Shown: positions 44,501 to 56,200 of the stretch, piece after piece | Layout: every line of letters begins with the position of its first letter | Numbering within the stretch: the stretch's first letter is position 1 | DNA from: Globodera rostochiensis | Taxonomy: Eukaryota; Nematoda; Chromadorea; Rhabditida; Heteroderidae | Assembly: GCA_018350325.1 (NCBI GenBank) | Contig: JAEVLN010000019.1 | Span: 558,001-622,000 of the forward strand | Direction of reading: 5' to 3' | Length of the DNA: 64,000 bases | Translations under genes and position numbers: made by a program | Notes under the pieces: model-generated | What the model saw: the letters and a program-made list of their open reading frames with translations, nothing else | What the model was told of the DNA's origin: nothing | The model's database searches: none

Positions 44501-45412
44501 TTGTGGGTGGCCAGACCTTTGGCATCTGTTAATGTCGGAAATGAAAAACTTTAAAAATTACAGCGGAGGCCAGCGGAGACGTTTGTCGGTTGGTGTTGCG
44601 CTGTGTTGCGGCTGTTGTCCGCTGGTGATGCTGGACGAGCCCACCGCGGGGTAATTTTGTTGTTGTGCCGTTTCTGTTGTTGAAATCGAATATTAAATTA
44701 TCCACTTTTTATTGCTTTCCCACTTAAAGGATAGACCCGGTGGCGCGTCGACACATTTGGCAATTGATTCAGGCGGCGCGCGAACGGCGCATGGCGATGG
44801 TGCTCAGTTCGCATTCAATGGACGAGTGCGAGGTGTTGTGCAGCCGAATAGGATTGATGAACGCTGGGATACTCATCGGTTTGGGCAGCAGCCAACATCT
44901 GAAGAGCAAGTCAGTGGCATAGGAAGAAGTGATCGGACACGAAACTCTGATGAGTGATCGGGCGATGGAGTGATCGGACCCGAAACTCTAATTAGTGTGA
45001 TAGACTCTTCCATCTAGAAAAAGCTTTTTGACAGATTCGGCAACAGCTTCTTGCTCTTCATCACCGTCGCCAATCCGTGCCATGCCATCGGTGCCCAGTT
45101 GGACCAGCTGGTCCATGACGCAATGGACGTGAGTGATATTTTTATGTTGGCATAATACAAAGTGCCAAGTTTTCTCTGCAGGCACCGCACTGCCAGGACG
45201 CGCTGAATTCGGTCACTCTGCGCTGGGAGTTGCCGCGACAGGAAGGCATCAGTTGGAGCATGCTGTTCAAACGGACACAGGCGCTGGCCGATGAATACCC
45301 CGTTCAACAGCATCAGACAGAAGCTGACGGCCTTCCCCAAATTGTGGACTTCTCACTCACACAGAACTCTCTTGAACAAGTGTTCTTGCGATTGACCAAT
45401 CTGAACGAGTAA
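38524..45412 (+). CDS. ABCA-subfamily ABC transporter (ced-7/abt-like), full length
   Basis: Full-size lipid-type exporter, order TMD1-NBD1-TMD2-NBD2. It starts MVFLRQLWLLTWKNLLVIWR at 38524, the usual ABCA N-terminus with a first membrane helix, then a large extracellular loop (IEHFKNASEMQKALVDD, about 39000). TMD1 helices lie at about 39590-40480. NBD1: Walker A GHNGAGKST (about 40935), Q-loop FCPQYN, signature LSGGQKRK (about 41370), Walker B VVLLDEPTAGMDP, H-loop LLTTHYMEEA. TMD2 lies at about 42175-43860 with its own large loop. NBD2: Walker A GVNGAGKTT (about 44210), signature YSGGQRRR (about 44560), Walker B LVMLDEPTAG and IDP across an intron, switch SSHSMDE. The C-terminus (SLTQNSLEQVFLRLTNLNE) is ABCA-typical. 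About 25 short introns. All ATPase motifs are intact. In C. elegans this family includes ced-7 (engulfment of dying cells) and the abt genes; which orthologue this is cannot be decided here. Confidence 0.93.
42843..42945. repeat. Possible short inverted/direct repeat element in ABC intron
   Basis: CAGGGCTCCCAAGGTGTACT opens and GGTGTACTTTTTTAGAAGCC closes the segment. The word GGTGTACTTTT is repeated, and AGGGCT/AGCCCC ends are roughly inverted. A weaker example of the word-built elements. Confidence 0.35.
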
Positions 45413-46478
45413 ACATCGCACGCATTTCGGGTCTCATTGCCACCATTTTTTTCTGCTTTATTTTCTCACAAATTCAGTGGCCTCTCTCTCTCTCTCTCCC
45501 TTCCGTTTCATATCCTATCAAATTCTCTCAATTTTACCCATTTTTTGTTGAACAAATTGGACGAGGATGGCACAATCAAAACAGCGATTGTATACTTTTT
45601 TTAATTTATTTATTTTCGTTGTCGTTTCTCACCATTTTCAGGAAGAAAAAAATATCCGACTAATTTGGAATGTTTCTCAATTTGATCAGTTAATGTGTGT
45701 ATGACTCAATTTGTTAGTTTCCTCTTCTCCAATCGTGCGGCAATTCCTTCCGCCGGCCCACAAAATGATCGAGGTTATCGGGGCCGTACTGTCGGGGATT
45801 GCTTCAAAATTGTCGAGGTGCCAGGATTGCCGATCAAAAATTGGAAACCCGAGGTTTTTTCAGACTCTAAACTCGACAACTTCAATTCTTCCATTTGAAA
45901 ATGGACAACAGAGGAAGGCACAAAATTCATCGGGGGAAGGCCATGGTTTAGACAACAGAGGAAGGCACAAAATTCATCGGGGGAAGGCCATGGTTTAGGC
46001 AACAGAGGAAGGCACAAAATTCATCGGGGGAAGGCCATGGTTTAGGCAACAGAGGAAGGCACAAAATTCATCGGGGGAAGGCCATGGTTTAGGCAACAGA
46101 GGAAGGCACAAAATTCATCGGGGGAAGGCCATGGTTTAGGCAACAGAGGAAGGCACAAAATTCATCGGGGGAAGGCCATGGTTTAGGCAACAGAGGAAGG
46201 CACAAAATTCATCGGGGGAAGGCCATGGTTTAGGCAACAGAGGAAGGCACAAAAATCGGCGAATCAACCATTTTTATCAAATGTTTTTTTTGTTGCGCCA
46301 ATTAAATTACATTTTATTTCACATTTACATAATATGAACACACATAAGATGATGATATGGTGGTTTTACACAATTATCTGATCATGGGGGGATACAATAT
46401 GAGGGCATTTACATATTGGGTTGGAGGGGGGAGATCCTATCTTCTGCATCTGGTCGTAGTGCGGCGGCGCATCATCGT
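45413..46478. other. Intergenic region with 47-bp satellite
   Basis: 3' side of the ABC gene and of the MSP gene (convergent). At 45900-46255 about eight copies of a 47-bp unit (CAACAGAGGAAGGCACAAAA TTCATCGGGGGAAGGCCATG GTTTAGG). A CT microsatellite is at 45483-45500. Minus-strand AATAAA at about 46312-46318 probably serves the MSP gene. No coding gene. Confidence 0.75.
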
Positions 46479-46917
46479 CTAGACGTTGTACTCGATCGGC
46501 AAGTTCTTGCGGCGCACCATACCGTCTCCCTGGAACCACTCGAGCTTGAACGCGGTAGCCGCCGGATCAGGTGTGTTGGTCCATTCCACGGTCACACGGT
46601 CGCCCTTGGTGTCCTCGGAGCTGGGGTCAAACGCGTCGCAGGAGATGGCAACGTTGACGGACTCCTTGGGGCCGAGCACGCCATTCGGAGGGTTCATGTT
46701 GATGCGCTTCGGTTTGGTCGTCTTGAACGCGAAGCCGATGCGCTTTGTCCCAGGGTTGATGATCTAAATTGGAAAGGCTTAAAAAAGAGTAATGTTTTGC
46801 GGTCAAACGATGCTGACTTACCCGCACGTAGTAGGTGGCCTTGTTGTCGAACGGTGCGTTGAAGACGACCTTCTGGGCGGGCATTGTTGCGATGTCTTCT
46901 GGAGGAAGTTGCGCCAT
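46479..46917 (-). CDS. msp: Major sperm protein (MSP)
   Basis: Nematode-specific cytoskeletal protein that polymerises to drive amoeboid sperm and also acts as an oocyte-maturation signal. It starts [20 protein letters not shown] at 46917; one intron (46764-46821) is placed after YYVR; the second exon reads [55 protein letters not shown], and ends [11 protein letters not shown]. Length of about 126 residues and the C-terminal NLPIEYN are the family norm. All of the immunoglobulin-like fold is present. Head-to-head with an SSQ-like sperm gene. Confidence 0.97.
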
Positions 46918-47198
46918 TGTTGTTGATGCTGTTGTCGAGCTCGCTTGATGTGTAGATTGTTGAGAACGTTGATTTGTTGTTTGCTGAATGTGGATAGTTT
47001 GACAAATCCGTTGGCTTATATACTTTTTGGCGTCGTCAAAATCTTTCAATTTTTGTAACGATTTCATCGGTGAAAAATGTATAAAAGGAAATGGATTTGG
47101 TTCATTCATCACCATTGCCAATCTTCAACAGCAACACAGCAACAACTTCAGCCCGCAGCAAGCTCGTCTACGCCGTTCGTCGCAACAATTCACCAACC
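46918..47198. promoter_or_regulatory. Bidirectional sperm-gene promoter
   Basis: 281 bp between two divergent sperm-protein genes. TATATAAG on the minus strand (47015-47022) lies about 98 bp from the MSP start; TATAAAA on the plus strand (47080-47086) lies about 113 bp from the SSQ start. A GATA core (GGATAG at 46992) fits the known use of GATA factors at nematode msp promoters; that link is inference. Confidence 0.6.
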
Positions 47199-47482
47199 AT
47201 GAGCGATCTGAGCGCCTACATGTCATCGCCCAGCGCAGCAGCTCCAGCAACTGGCGGCGCCCAGAGCGCCTACATGTCATCGCCCGGCGGAGAAGCTCCA
47301 GCGCCCGGCGGAGAAGCTCCAGCGGCCGGCGGCGGCGGCGGCGGCGCCCAGAGCGCCTACATGACATCGCCTACATACAATCAGCCGGAGCCCACCCCGG
47401 TTTGTTTCCTGGGAGGCAGCGGAACAGTCAATAATTTTAACAATTTTAGGCGAAGGCCCCGGAACAGAGCGCCTACATGTGA
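47199..47482 (+). CDS. SSQ-like sperm-specific small protein with QSAYM repeats
   Basis: A 77-residue protein starting MSDLSAYMSSPSAAAPATGG. Exons 47199-47399 and 47450-47482 join as PTP-AKAPEQSAYM, then stop. It carries four copies of an (Q/L)SAYM(S/T)SP motif separated by Gly/Ala/Pro linkers. C. elegans SSQ (sperm-specific family class Q) proteins have the same composition and GAQSAYF repeats, which together with the divergent MSP partner supports the call. Function in that family is poorly defined. AATAAA at 47666 is the likely poly(A) signal. Confidence 0.75.
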
Positions 47483-47665
47483 GGAGAAGCAGCGACGACC
47501 GGCGATTGGCCCATGTGACGAACCCGAGGAGAGGAGATGCGCCTTCCTTCATATCAAAAGCTTTGCCCATCCGAACAACCACAGATCATCAATCATACAT
47601 ATTGTGTCATTCATATCATATTGTTGTCGTCGTGATGATTGTATCCTATATTATGCAAAGCACTA

Positions 47666-47671
47666 AATAAA
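47666..47671 (+). terminator. Poly(A) signal AATAAA of the SSQ-like gene
   Basis: AATAAA in CACTAAATAAAAGAGG, about 185 bp after the stop codon. Confidence 0.5.
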
Positions 47672-47699
47672 AGAGGCTTACGAACGAATTGTTTGGCTT

Positions 47700-47895
47700 G
47701 TTACAAAAAACGGAGTCATCAGTAGAACTTGTTCCCTTCCCTCGCTATTTCGAAAATAAAATTTTCTCAAAAGTCGGTAGACCTTGCTCGCCTTCCCTCG
47801 CTATTTCGCAAATAAAATTTTCTCAAAAGTTGGAGTCATCAGAGACCTTGGCCCACTTCCCTCGTTATTTCAAAAATAAAATTTTCTTAAAAGTT
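47700..47895. repeat. Three-copy repeat of about 63 bp
   Basis: Units contain CTTCCCTCG(C/T)TATTTC, AAAATAAAATTTTCT and AAAAGT, with TCATCAG between. Located downstream of the SSQ-like gene. Confidence 0.75.
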
Positions 47896-48216
47896 ATTCG
47901 CTAGGATTTGAGCGCCGTATTCTTCAAAAGACTCCATTCTGGGTCGTCCCTTCTCAGTCTTGTAGCTATTACTTTCCTTCTCTCCTAAAATTAACTCCTG
48001 CCATTGTCCCAAATAATTGAAAATGAATGCCCAAACCGATTCTTTTGTAGCAACATTAAACTGCTGGTAATTTTGTAATTCATTTGCAAATTTTTTTGTA
48101 AATTTAAATGCATTGACCCCATCCTTGGCCGATCGGAAGCAAAAAAATATTTCCGTTTGCTTAAGTTGAAGGAGCGCTGAGAAATTCACGTTTTGACATC
48201 GTCGCCTTATGTTCAA
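47887..48216 (-). CDS. Short unassigned ORF, possible gene fragment
   Basis: A 109-residue minus-strand frame (FKFTKKFANELQNYQQFN, ESVWAFIFNYLGQWQELI, stop after AQILANNF) with protein-like composition but no signal peptide, partner exons or recognised family. On the opposite strand, 48268-48393 has a separate protein-like stretch (VWCEEIFLQIAHELNGTF, HSGFTGSGRALLA) faintly like a class-3 lipase entry motif. Either may be a relic; neither is a confirmed gene. Confidence 0.25.
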   Translation of the reverse strand: MNIRRRCQNVNFSALLQLKQTEIFFCFRSAKDGVNAFKFTKKFANELQNYQQFNVATKESVWAFIFNYLGQWQELILGEKESNSYKTEKGRPRMESFEEYGAQILANNF

Positions 48217-48393
48217 GAAGTCGATTTGTTTTCCAAAATGTTCTCATGTTAATAATGTGTTTTTAGGTTTGGTGTGAGGAAATCTTTCTTCAAATAGCCC
48301 ACGAGCTCAACGGGACCTTTCCAAATTCACATTACTTCCATAGCGGCTTTACGGGTAGCGGCAGAGCGTTATTAGCAACTTTGTCATTTTAAT

Positions 48394-48854
48394 TTGCTAA
48401 TTGTGTGAGACATAAACTAAACAAAAATGAATTTGCCTTGTTATGACGCTTTGCCAACACTTTGCAAAATTTGAAATTCAAATATTGTGTCCGTTGCGCA
48501 GAGAACGAACGGAACAAATTTCGTTTTGCTTTCATTTACAGTCTCTCGGAAAGGTCTCAAAAACTCGACGAGAGCGATTCTCGCCCGTTGTCCAAAGTTC
48601 GGTCTCCAATCTTTTGCAATAACAAAGCCTTTTGATCAGATAGAAAAGATAAATACATTTAATTTGTTTTTTTGATTGAATAACAATTAATAAATTACAA
48701 GTCCATTAAAACGTTTCCTATGGCATAAAAAAAGGCAAATTTATGGCGTTGGGGGGACAATTTGTCTTTATTATCATTAAGCATCGAAATCGAATCAAAT
48801 CATTTGCCCAACCGATCAAATAAAGCGCTTTTCCTCTCTTTGAATTGCTTTCTC
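48394..48854. other. Spacer, no gene supported
   Basis: AT-rich; 3' flank of the Cys-rich membrane-protein gene to the right. No features besides short open frames. Confidence 0.4.
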
Positions 48855-50240
48855 TCAAAGCAAATTTTCGCCATGTTTTTCCCATGGGAAGAATCCTCGC
48901 GCCCGAAGCGTTTTGAACCCCACAAAAGCCGTCGCTGCGGCGCCGACAAACACTGAAATATTGATTGGAATTGTTGGCTTTTTGTTTTACACACGGCCAG
49001 AGAAGAAGACGATGTTCCAAACGGATCCGCCGCCGCCGGCGCCTCCGGCGTTCTTTGCCTGTCGTTGAGGGGGCGGCTGCTTTTCCTCTGCCAATTCCGT
49101 GCCGGCTTCTTTTGCCCGACTCTTCGCACCTTTTGGAAAAGTTGGCACAAATAAAATAAAAGCGCAGAAAGTGATCACTGATCGCCTACCTAATAGATGC
49201 GCAAACGGATGCTCACTTTTGTGTGCCGTCTTCTGCAATTTAATTGTGAAACGATTAAATGAAAATATTTTTGGATTAATCAATTAAAATTTGCTGTAAA
49301 TGAATTTTGGCGAAATTCGCCCGTCCGCCTACCGCTGCCTTTTTTTGGGCCGTCCTTTCGTCATGTCCCGCCCTTTTGTCTCCTGCCGCCCCTTTGGAGC
49401 CGTTCGATTCGGCCGCTTCGTCGTTCCCTTCCGCCCCCTCCGGCGGCTCCTCCTCGGGCGGCACGTTGCAGTGGTGGTCTACACAAAGGTTACAGCCGCC
49501 CAAGCCGTTCTGCGACGCGCACAGCGCGTTGAACCGCTCGCAAAAGTCGTATTCGCCGTTGAACACGCAGTGGTGGTAGCCCAAGTAGGCATATTCATGG
49601 GCACCATCTGACAAAGCAAAAGCGGCAAAAGGGGCGGGGCGTGGCGGACTTTGACCCCTCGGGGCAAACTGACCAATTAGGCAAGTCGCGTTCAGACAGC
49701 GCGAACCTCCGTAAGAAATGCAGCTGATGTTGCGCAACTCCTCGGTGGCCTTTAACGAGCCGCTGACCTCGTTGACCAAATCGTACATTTGCATGTCCCA
49801 CCGGCCCTCGTGGACGTACAAGGACGAACATTTGAGGAAATGGTTGAACCCTTTGGACAGTTTCAAAACTTTTAAAAACATGGGCAGAACAAATTGGTAC
49901 CCAAATTCGGCGGAATTCCAAAAAATATGGCGATAAAAACGAATTCACTAATTGTAAAAAGCATTTATTTTGTTGGGGGCAATTAAATTTTTGTTGAAAT
50001 AATTTGTTTTTGACAGAAAGAAGCGTTGGGGGGGGGGAGTGAAATGATTCAACCAAATAAATAAATAAATACTCACTGTGCATATTGTCTAAATCAAATA
50101 AATGTAATTTATTCAGTGAATCGTCCAACGGACACTTTTTGTGTTTATCCAAATGAAACGGCGATGCTTTTTCTCTGGGACAGCGACTTTTCCAAAATTA
50201 ACATAATTAAACAAATCGAATTCAAATTGAATGACGTCAT
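48855..50240 (-). CDS. Cys-rich ectodomain protein with C-terminal transmembrane segment
   Basis: Reading leftwards, exons at about 49897-49680 (CSSLYVHEGRWDMQMYDLV, SCISYGGSRCLNATCLI), 49613-49335 (GAHEYAYLGYHHCVFNGEYD, FNALCASQNGLGGCNLCVDH), 49235-49190, 49134-48987 and 48957-48855. Ten or more cysteines, NIS/NAT glycosylation sites and an acidic Pro/Glu linker precede one membrane helix (VWNIVFFSGLFVGAAATAF) made by a GTGTGT donor splice, then a short basic tail to the stop at 48855. This predicts a type I surface protein. The 5' end is unresolved: an ATG at 50240 begins MTSFNLNLICLIMLILEK, a possible signal peptide, only about 16 bp after the guanylate cyclase stop. Family not recognised. 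Confidence 0.55.
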
Positions 50241-50255
50241 TCCAATCGGCGCGGC

Positions 50256-53200
50256 TTATCCTTCCGCCGCCGGCGCCATTTCCGCCGACCCCTCCGGCAA
50301 ATGGACCTCCCCAATTCGTCCCAACAGCCAAAAAGTTTCCATTACGCCTTTGCCCTAAAGGGACAAACAAATTAGGGGCAATTTGAAAATTAAATGCCCC
50401 CGGCGGACTTTTATAATCACTTCGCCCCTCGGCTCCGTCACATAACCGCCGCCCACACCGGTCAAAAAGCGATTTGCACTTGCCGAAATGTGCACTTTGC
50501 CGGCTGAATATGAAAATTAATTTGTTTTTTATTGAATTTTTTTACATTTTCCGTTGGATTCCATTCGGCTGGCCGTGTTTACCGAATCCCCAAACAGACA
50601 ATAACGCGGCATCGTCAGACCGACAACGCCCGCGACAGCCGGTCCTAATCAATAAAAGAAATGCCATCAAATGGAAAATGCCAATGTTTTTGACGGCATT
50701 TGGATGGGGGCTTTAAAGATAAAAGGGAAGGGACCGGAATGGAAGCCGATGCGAAGGTTCACTCTCTCAGATTGGAGGTGATCAATAAAAGAAATGCCAT
50801 CAAATGCAAAATGCCAATGTTTTTGACGGCATTTGGGTGGAGGCTTTAAGGGTAAAAGGGAAGGGACCGGAATGGAAGCCGATGCGAAGGTTCACTCTCT
50901 CAGATTGAAGGTGATCAATAAAAGAAATGCCATCAAATGGAAAATGCCAATGTTTTTGACGGCATTTGGGTGGGGGCTTTAAGGGTAAAAGGGAAGGGAC
51001 CGGAATGGAAGCCGATTCGAAGGTTCACTCTCTCAGATGGAAGGTGATCAATAAAAGAAATGCCATCAAATGGAAAATGCCAATGTTTTTGACGACATTT
51101 GGGTGGGGGCTTTAAGGGTAAAAGGGAAAGGACCGGAATGGAAGCCGATGCGAAGGTTCACTCTCTCAGATTGAAGGTGATCAATAAAAGAAATGCCATC
51201 AAATGGAAAATGCCAATGTTTTTGACGGCATTTGGGTGGGGGCTTTAAGGGTAAAAGGGAAGGGACCGGAATGGAAGCCGATTCGAAGGTTCACTCTCTC
51301 AGATGGAAGGTGATCAATAAAAGAAATGCCATCAAATGGAAAATGCCAATGTTTTTGACGGCATTTGGGTGGGGGCTTTAAGGGTAAAAGGGAAAGGACC
51401 GGAATGGAAGCCGATGCGAAGGTTCACTCTCTCAGATTAGAGGTGATCAATAAAAGAAATGCCATCAAATGGAAAATGCCAATGTTTTTGACGACATTTG
51501 GGTGGAGGCAAGGGTAAAAGGGAAGGGACCGGAATGGAAGCCGATGCGAAGGTTCACTCTTTCAGATGGGAGGTGATCAATAAAAGAAATGCCATCAAAT
51601 GGAAAATGCCAATGTTTTTGACGGCATTTGGATGGAGGCTTTAAGGGTAAAAGGGAAGGGACCGGAATGGAAGCCGATGCGAAGGTTCACTCTCTCAGAT
51701 GGGAGGTGATCGACGCGAAAGTCGCGCACTGTTCGAAGGAAGGCGAAGGAAAGTTCGGCAATTTCTTTGGCGTGTTGGTCGCCGTTGCGTTTCGGAATGC
51801 CCGAGCAGACCAAATAGCCATCGCCAATTGTTTCTGTTTGGTGCAAATAAATGTTTAAAAATAATAAATATCAGTAAGTGGACACACTCACCAACTTTGT
51901 AGCAGTCGTGAGTGTCGATGATCCCATCAAAGGCTGTGTACAGACCGTTCAGGAGGTTCACCACCTTAATGTGTCAAACGGGTTCAGCAAAAAGACCCCT
52001 CGGGGGCTGAGAAGTCGAGGGATTTGAATGTTCTTTTTGATACGACTCGGAGACAAAAGTTGTTCGGGGGGCCCGGCCAGTTCAAGCTGATCATATCCTG
52101 ATCATCAGATTTTGATTTGATCAGGGATATAAGCCGAATCTGTTCCCATTAGCCTGCTTAAACTGCTTGAGAATGTTTGTGTCAAATAATGCCAATGACC
52201 TGCAGCGGCGTGCATTTGCCGGCCAAAGTGGTGAAGGAGACGACGTCCGAGAAGAAAATGGTGGCCATTTGGAAGGACTCGGGCTCCACCGCCTCGCCCA
52301 GCTTCAACTTGTCCGCCACCTGCCGCGGCAACATCCGGTAGAGCAAAATGTCGCTCTTGCGCTTCTCCTCCACCAACTCTTTGGTCCGTTCCTCCACCTC
52401 CTGCTCCAACGAACTTGCGTACTGCTCCAACATCCCGAACACGTAGTCCATCAGATTTTGGTTGCTGAAGTGTTTGTTGAAAGTGATCAGCAACTTTGTT
52501 CTGACCCGTCCTGGACCATCTGCTTAAGCATCGTTCGCACCGTGTCCATGCGAGGACGTTCGGACGGCACTTCGGACCAGCAATCCCTGACCAGATGAAG
52601 CTTAAACCCAATCAATAAATAACGGAGCTGATCAGAAGCCATACCAAACTCTGATTGGTCTCTTCGCGGGGGCGAAGCTGCGGGCGATGAGGGATTGTGT
52701 TGTTGGTGCGCTTGAGGCGATAAAGGATTTCTGAAGGGATTAATTACATATTTTATTTTTTTATAATTTGTTATTCTCGATGCTTTAGAATTCTTTGATC
52801 AATTTGTCCGAGTCCGTTCGTTTGGACCCGACGAAAAGCCTCTCTTTTTGATTGAAATGTCCAAAAGTTTCGACGACTTCAAATCGTTCAGCCCCAAAAG
52901 CACGGACCGTCGACGTCGTCGTCCCGTTCGACGCCATTCCACACGGTCTCTCTGTTCAGCATTTCCACACAAATAACCGCAAAACTGAACACGTCGCCCT
53001 CCTTCGTCCCGGTCCGATTGTTTTCTCGTAAAAGTTCGGGCGCCGTCCATAAAAGGTCTTTAAAATGCCATTTAGGTAATTAATAAAGGGAAAGTGCCAA
53101 CTTTTCTTCGGCATCGGCTGACTCTCGCGGATAATATTCAGACCAAAATCGCTGATTTTCACTTGCCAGCGGTCGTTGATCAGACAACTTTCGGAGGACA

Positions 53201-56200
53201 AAAGGCCGTGGGCACCGACGAATGATTGATGGATGGCAATCAGCCCCTGAAGGGTTGGCACTGATCATAAATGCCAATTTGAACATTATTTACACTTGCA
53301 ATGTCCCGCATCAGGGCGAACATCACAAAGTTGTCCCCCACATATTGCTCCTTTTCGATCAGTTCCTTTTATTTATTCTTTTTTATTTTATTTTATTTTA
53401 ATCCGACAAATTGCACTTTTAGGGTCCCGCGTTGGCAGTGCTTCCAAATTCCGTACAAAAGAGGCGCGTCGGTGCACACGCCGTAAAATTTGTTCAGATT
53501 GTCGTGGTCCAATTGTCGGAGCTGTTACCGTAACAAATGGAGAGATTACTGTATGTGTTATGTTAAGGGCAGACCAAGCAAAATGGTGCCCCCGGGGGGA
53601 GGGAATGGAACCAGGCAAAATGGTGCCCCCGGGGGAATGGACCAGGCAAAATGGCGGGGGGAGGGGAACCCACGACCCTCGGCACGTTCAGCCCCAACCA
53701 AATACTCCCAACAGCCGTCCTCCCTCCCTTTTAGGCTCTTTATGCCCTCGGCCCTTAGGCGTTTTAAGCGTCTGCCCCTCGGGGGCACTTCTTCTACAGA
53801 ACATTGATTACCTTCCGAAGATATGTCAAATCTTCGGACTGAATTCGCACTCTGACGTGGTATTTAACGCCCAACACAATCTCCCGGTTGTAGACAAAGA
53901 ACGCATAATTGGCCGTCTCCAACGCTTTGTGACTGCCCACCGTAAGCTTTGTGCTCCCTAAATTTGCAAATTCCGCCGGAAGACTGCTGGTTACGGTATC
54001 GACTCACCGGACTGACTACTGTGCATGCTCCTCATGCTCTTCTCCGTGTCCGCCTTCAGCTCCTCCGAGCTGCGCAGCTCCTTCAGGTTGCGCAGCTCCG
54101 CAAACGGAATCAGACATTCGCGCGTCAGACGCTCCTTCTCGCGCATTTTCTCCCTTAATTATGTGCTCGTGTTATCGAAAGCCTTGGGCCCCAAATGCCA
54201 ACGACCTCAGCGCGTAGCCGACGCCGAGCAGTGCCGCGATCAGCAAAATCAACACAAGCAAACCGCCGATCAGAATGTACATGGTCACGTCCCGGCCACA
54301 TTGCGTGTCGTTGTAGCCGCACAAAGGTGTCGTCAACGGACGAATGCCGCCCCAATTGACCCACAATGCGGAATCACTGGCGTAGCGTTGTTCAATTTTC
54401 TGTTTTTAAAATTATTAAATTTTTTGAAATATTTGTTCCTTTTTTCTAACCAATTCTCCGTCACTGAAGTTGACGTTCATTGTAACAGTCGGCACATTGA
54501 GGGCGTTCAGCATTGTCACATAAAAGGACGGTTGGCGATTGCCATCCGAGTCCAGCCTGATCATTCCAGTCTCGCCTCAATTAATTTTGTAAATTTTGGC
54601 AAAATTTTGATCAAACTTTTCACCCTGAAAGGATGAGCCGGCATTTTTGTCATTTAAATAAGAGCCGTTTCGGAACAGATCCTTTGAGGCCGATTTGGTT
54701 TGTTCCATTGTGTGGTTTAGTGCCTGGAAATATGCATAAGTCGTGTCATACAAAGACCGCGCATATTGTGAAGGCTAAAAATTTTAAAAGTTTAAATTTT
54801 AAAAATGTTGGCATTTTCATGCCGATTGTTCCGTCGAATCGCCCATGCAGCTTCCGTTGCAGAAGAACGGAAACGCGCCAAAATCGGCGGTCAAATTTCT
54901 ACTGAATTCGTTGATCTGATCACTGGACTGATTCTCCAAGTCAACCTGATCGGATCAAAATGCTCTAACCGTCTTACAATTCAACAAGCTAATTACTACC
55001 ACAATGACGTGCTTTGAGGAGGCGAGAGCGTCCGCGTCGCGTCCGTCGTTTGGACTGTTTTTGTCCAACCACATGCTGGCATATTTGATGCTGCCGTCCG
55101 ACCCCGCCGAAACTGAACGCGATTTCAACCTGCGGATTTTGTGCCGCCCCCCCCCATCGGATTTTGTGCCGCCCCCCCCCCATCGGATTTTGTGTCAATG
55201 GCATCCCCCTCCCCGTTTTGTGCCAATGGCTGTCCACCAGCCGCCACCATTTTCCGCTGAATCCCTTCCGGGGCCGCCACTTTCACTTTGCCGTCTTACC
55301 CTGTTGCAGCATTCCCTGGTTTCGGAGAGAGCCGATAATAAACACGAATTCGTTGTTAGCCGCGAGACCGCTGTCGAAGATGGACAACAAAAAGTTACGA
55401 CGGTCGACTTCGACATCGAAACAGCCGACCACAACTAATTTTAATTTTAATTATGCCCGGAGGTAATTTTAATTATGCCCAGAGGTAATTTTAATTATGC
55501 CCGGAGGTAATTTTAATTATGCCCGGAGGTAATTTTAATTATGCCCGGAGGTAATTTTAATTATGCCCAGAGGTAATTTTAATTATGCCCGGAGGTAATT
55601 TTAATTATGCCCAGAGGTAATTTTAATTATGCCCGGAGGTAATTTTAATTATGCCCGGAGGTAATTTTAATTATGCCCAGAGGTAATTTTAATTATGCCC
55701 GGAGGTAATTTTAATTATGCCCGGAGGTAATTTTAATTATGCCCAGAGGTAATTTTAATTATGCCCGGAGGTAATTTTAATTATGCCCGGAGGTAATTTT
55801 AATTATGCCCAGAGGTAATTTTAATTATGCCCGGAGGTAATTTTAATTATGCCCAGAGGTAATTTTAATTATGCCCGGAGGTAATTTTAATTATGCCCGG
55901 AGGTAATTTTAATTATGCCCGGAGGTAATTTTAATTATGCCCGGAGGTAATTTTAATTATGCCCGGAGGTAATTTTAATTATGCCCGGAGGTAATTTTAA
56001 TTATGCCCGGAGGTAATTTTAATTATGCCCGGAGGTAATTTTAATTATGCCCGGAGGGTCCGTCACCAACTTCTTGACCGATTGCGTAACGATCTCAGCG
56101 TGGACTTCATGCTGTCCGCGTTCGACTCCATCTGATGTTGGAAAACGATGGTCACATTGGAGACGTTAAGCAGCGATTGAAAACTTTGCTGAAAAGAATT

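Noticed and set aside
45695..46017. Short frames across the 47-bp repeat downstream of the ABC gene
   Set aside because: Repeat-driven, non-homologous and without gene structure.
50116..50358. Plus-strand 80-residue frame that looks protein-like
   Set aside because: It is antisense to the last exon of the guanylate cyclase ([20 protein letters not shown]), which is clearly the real frame.
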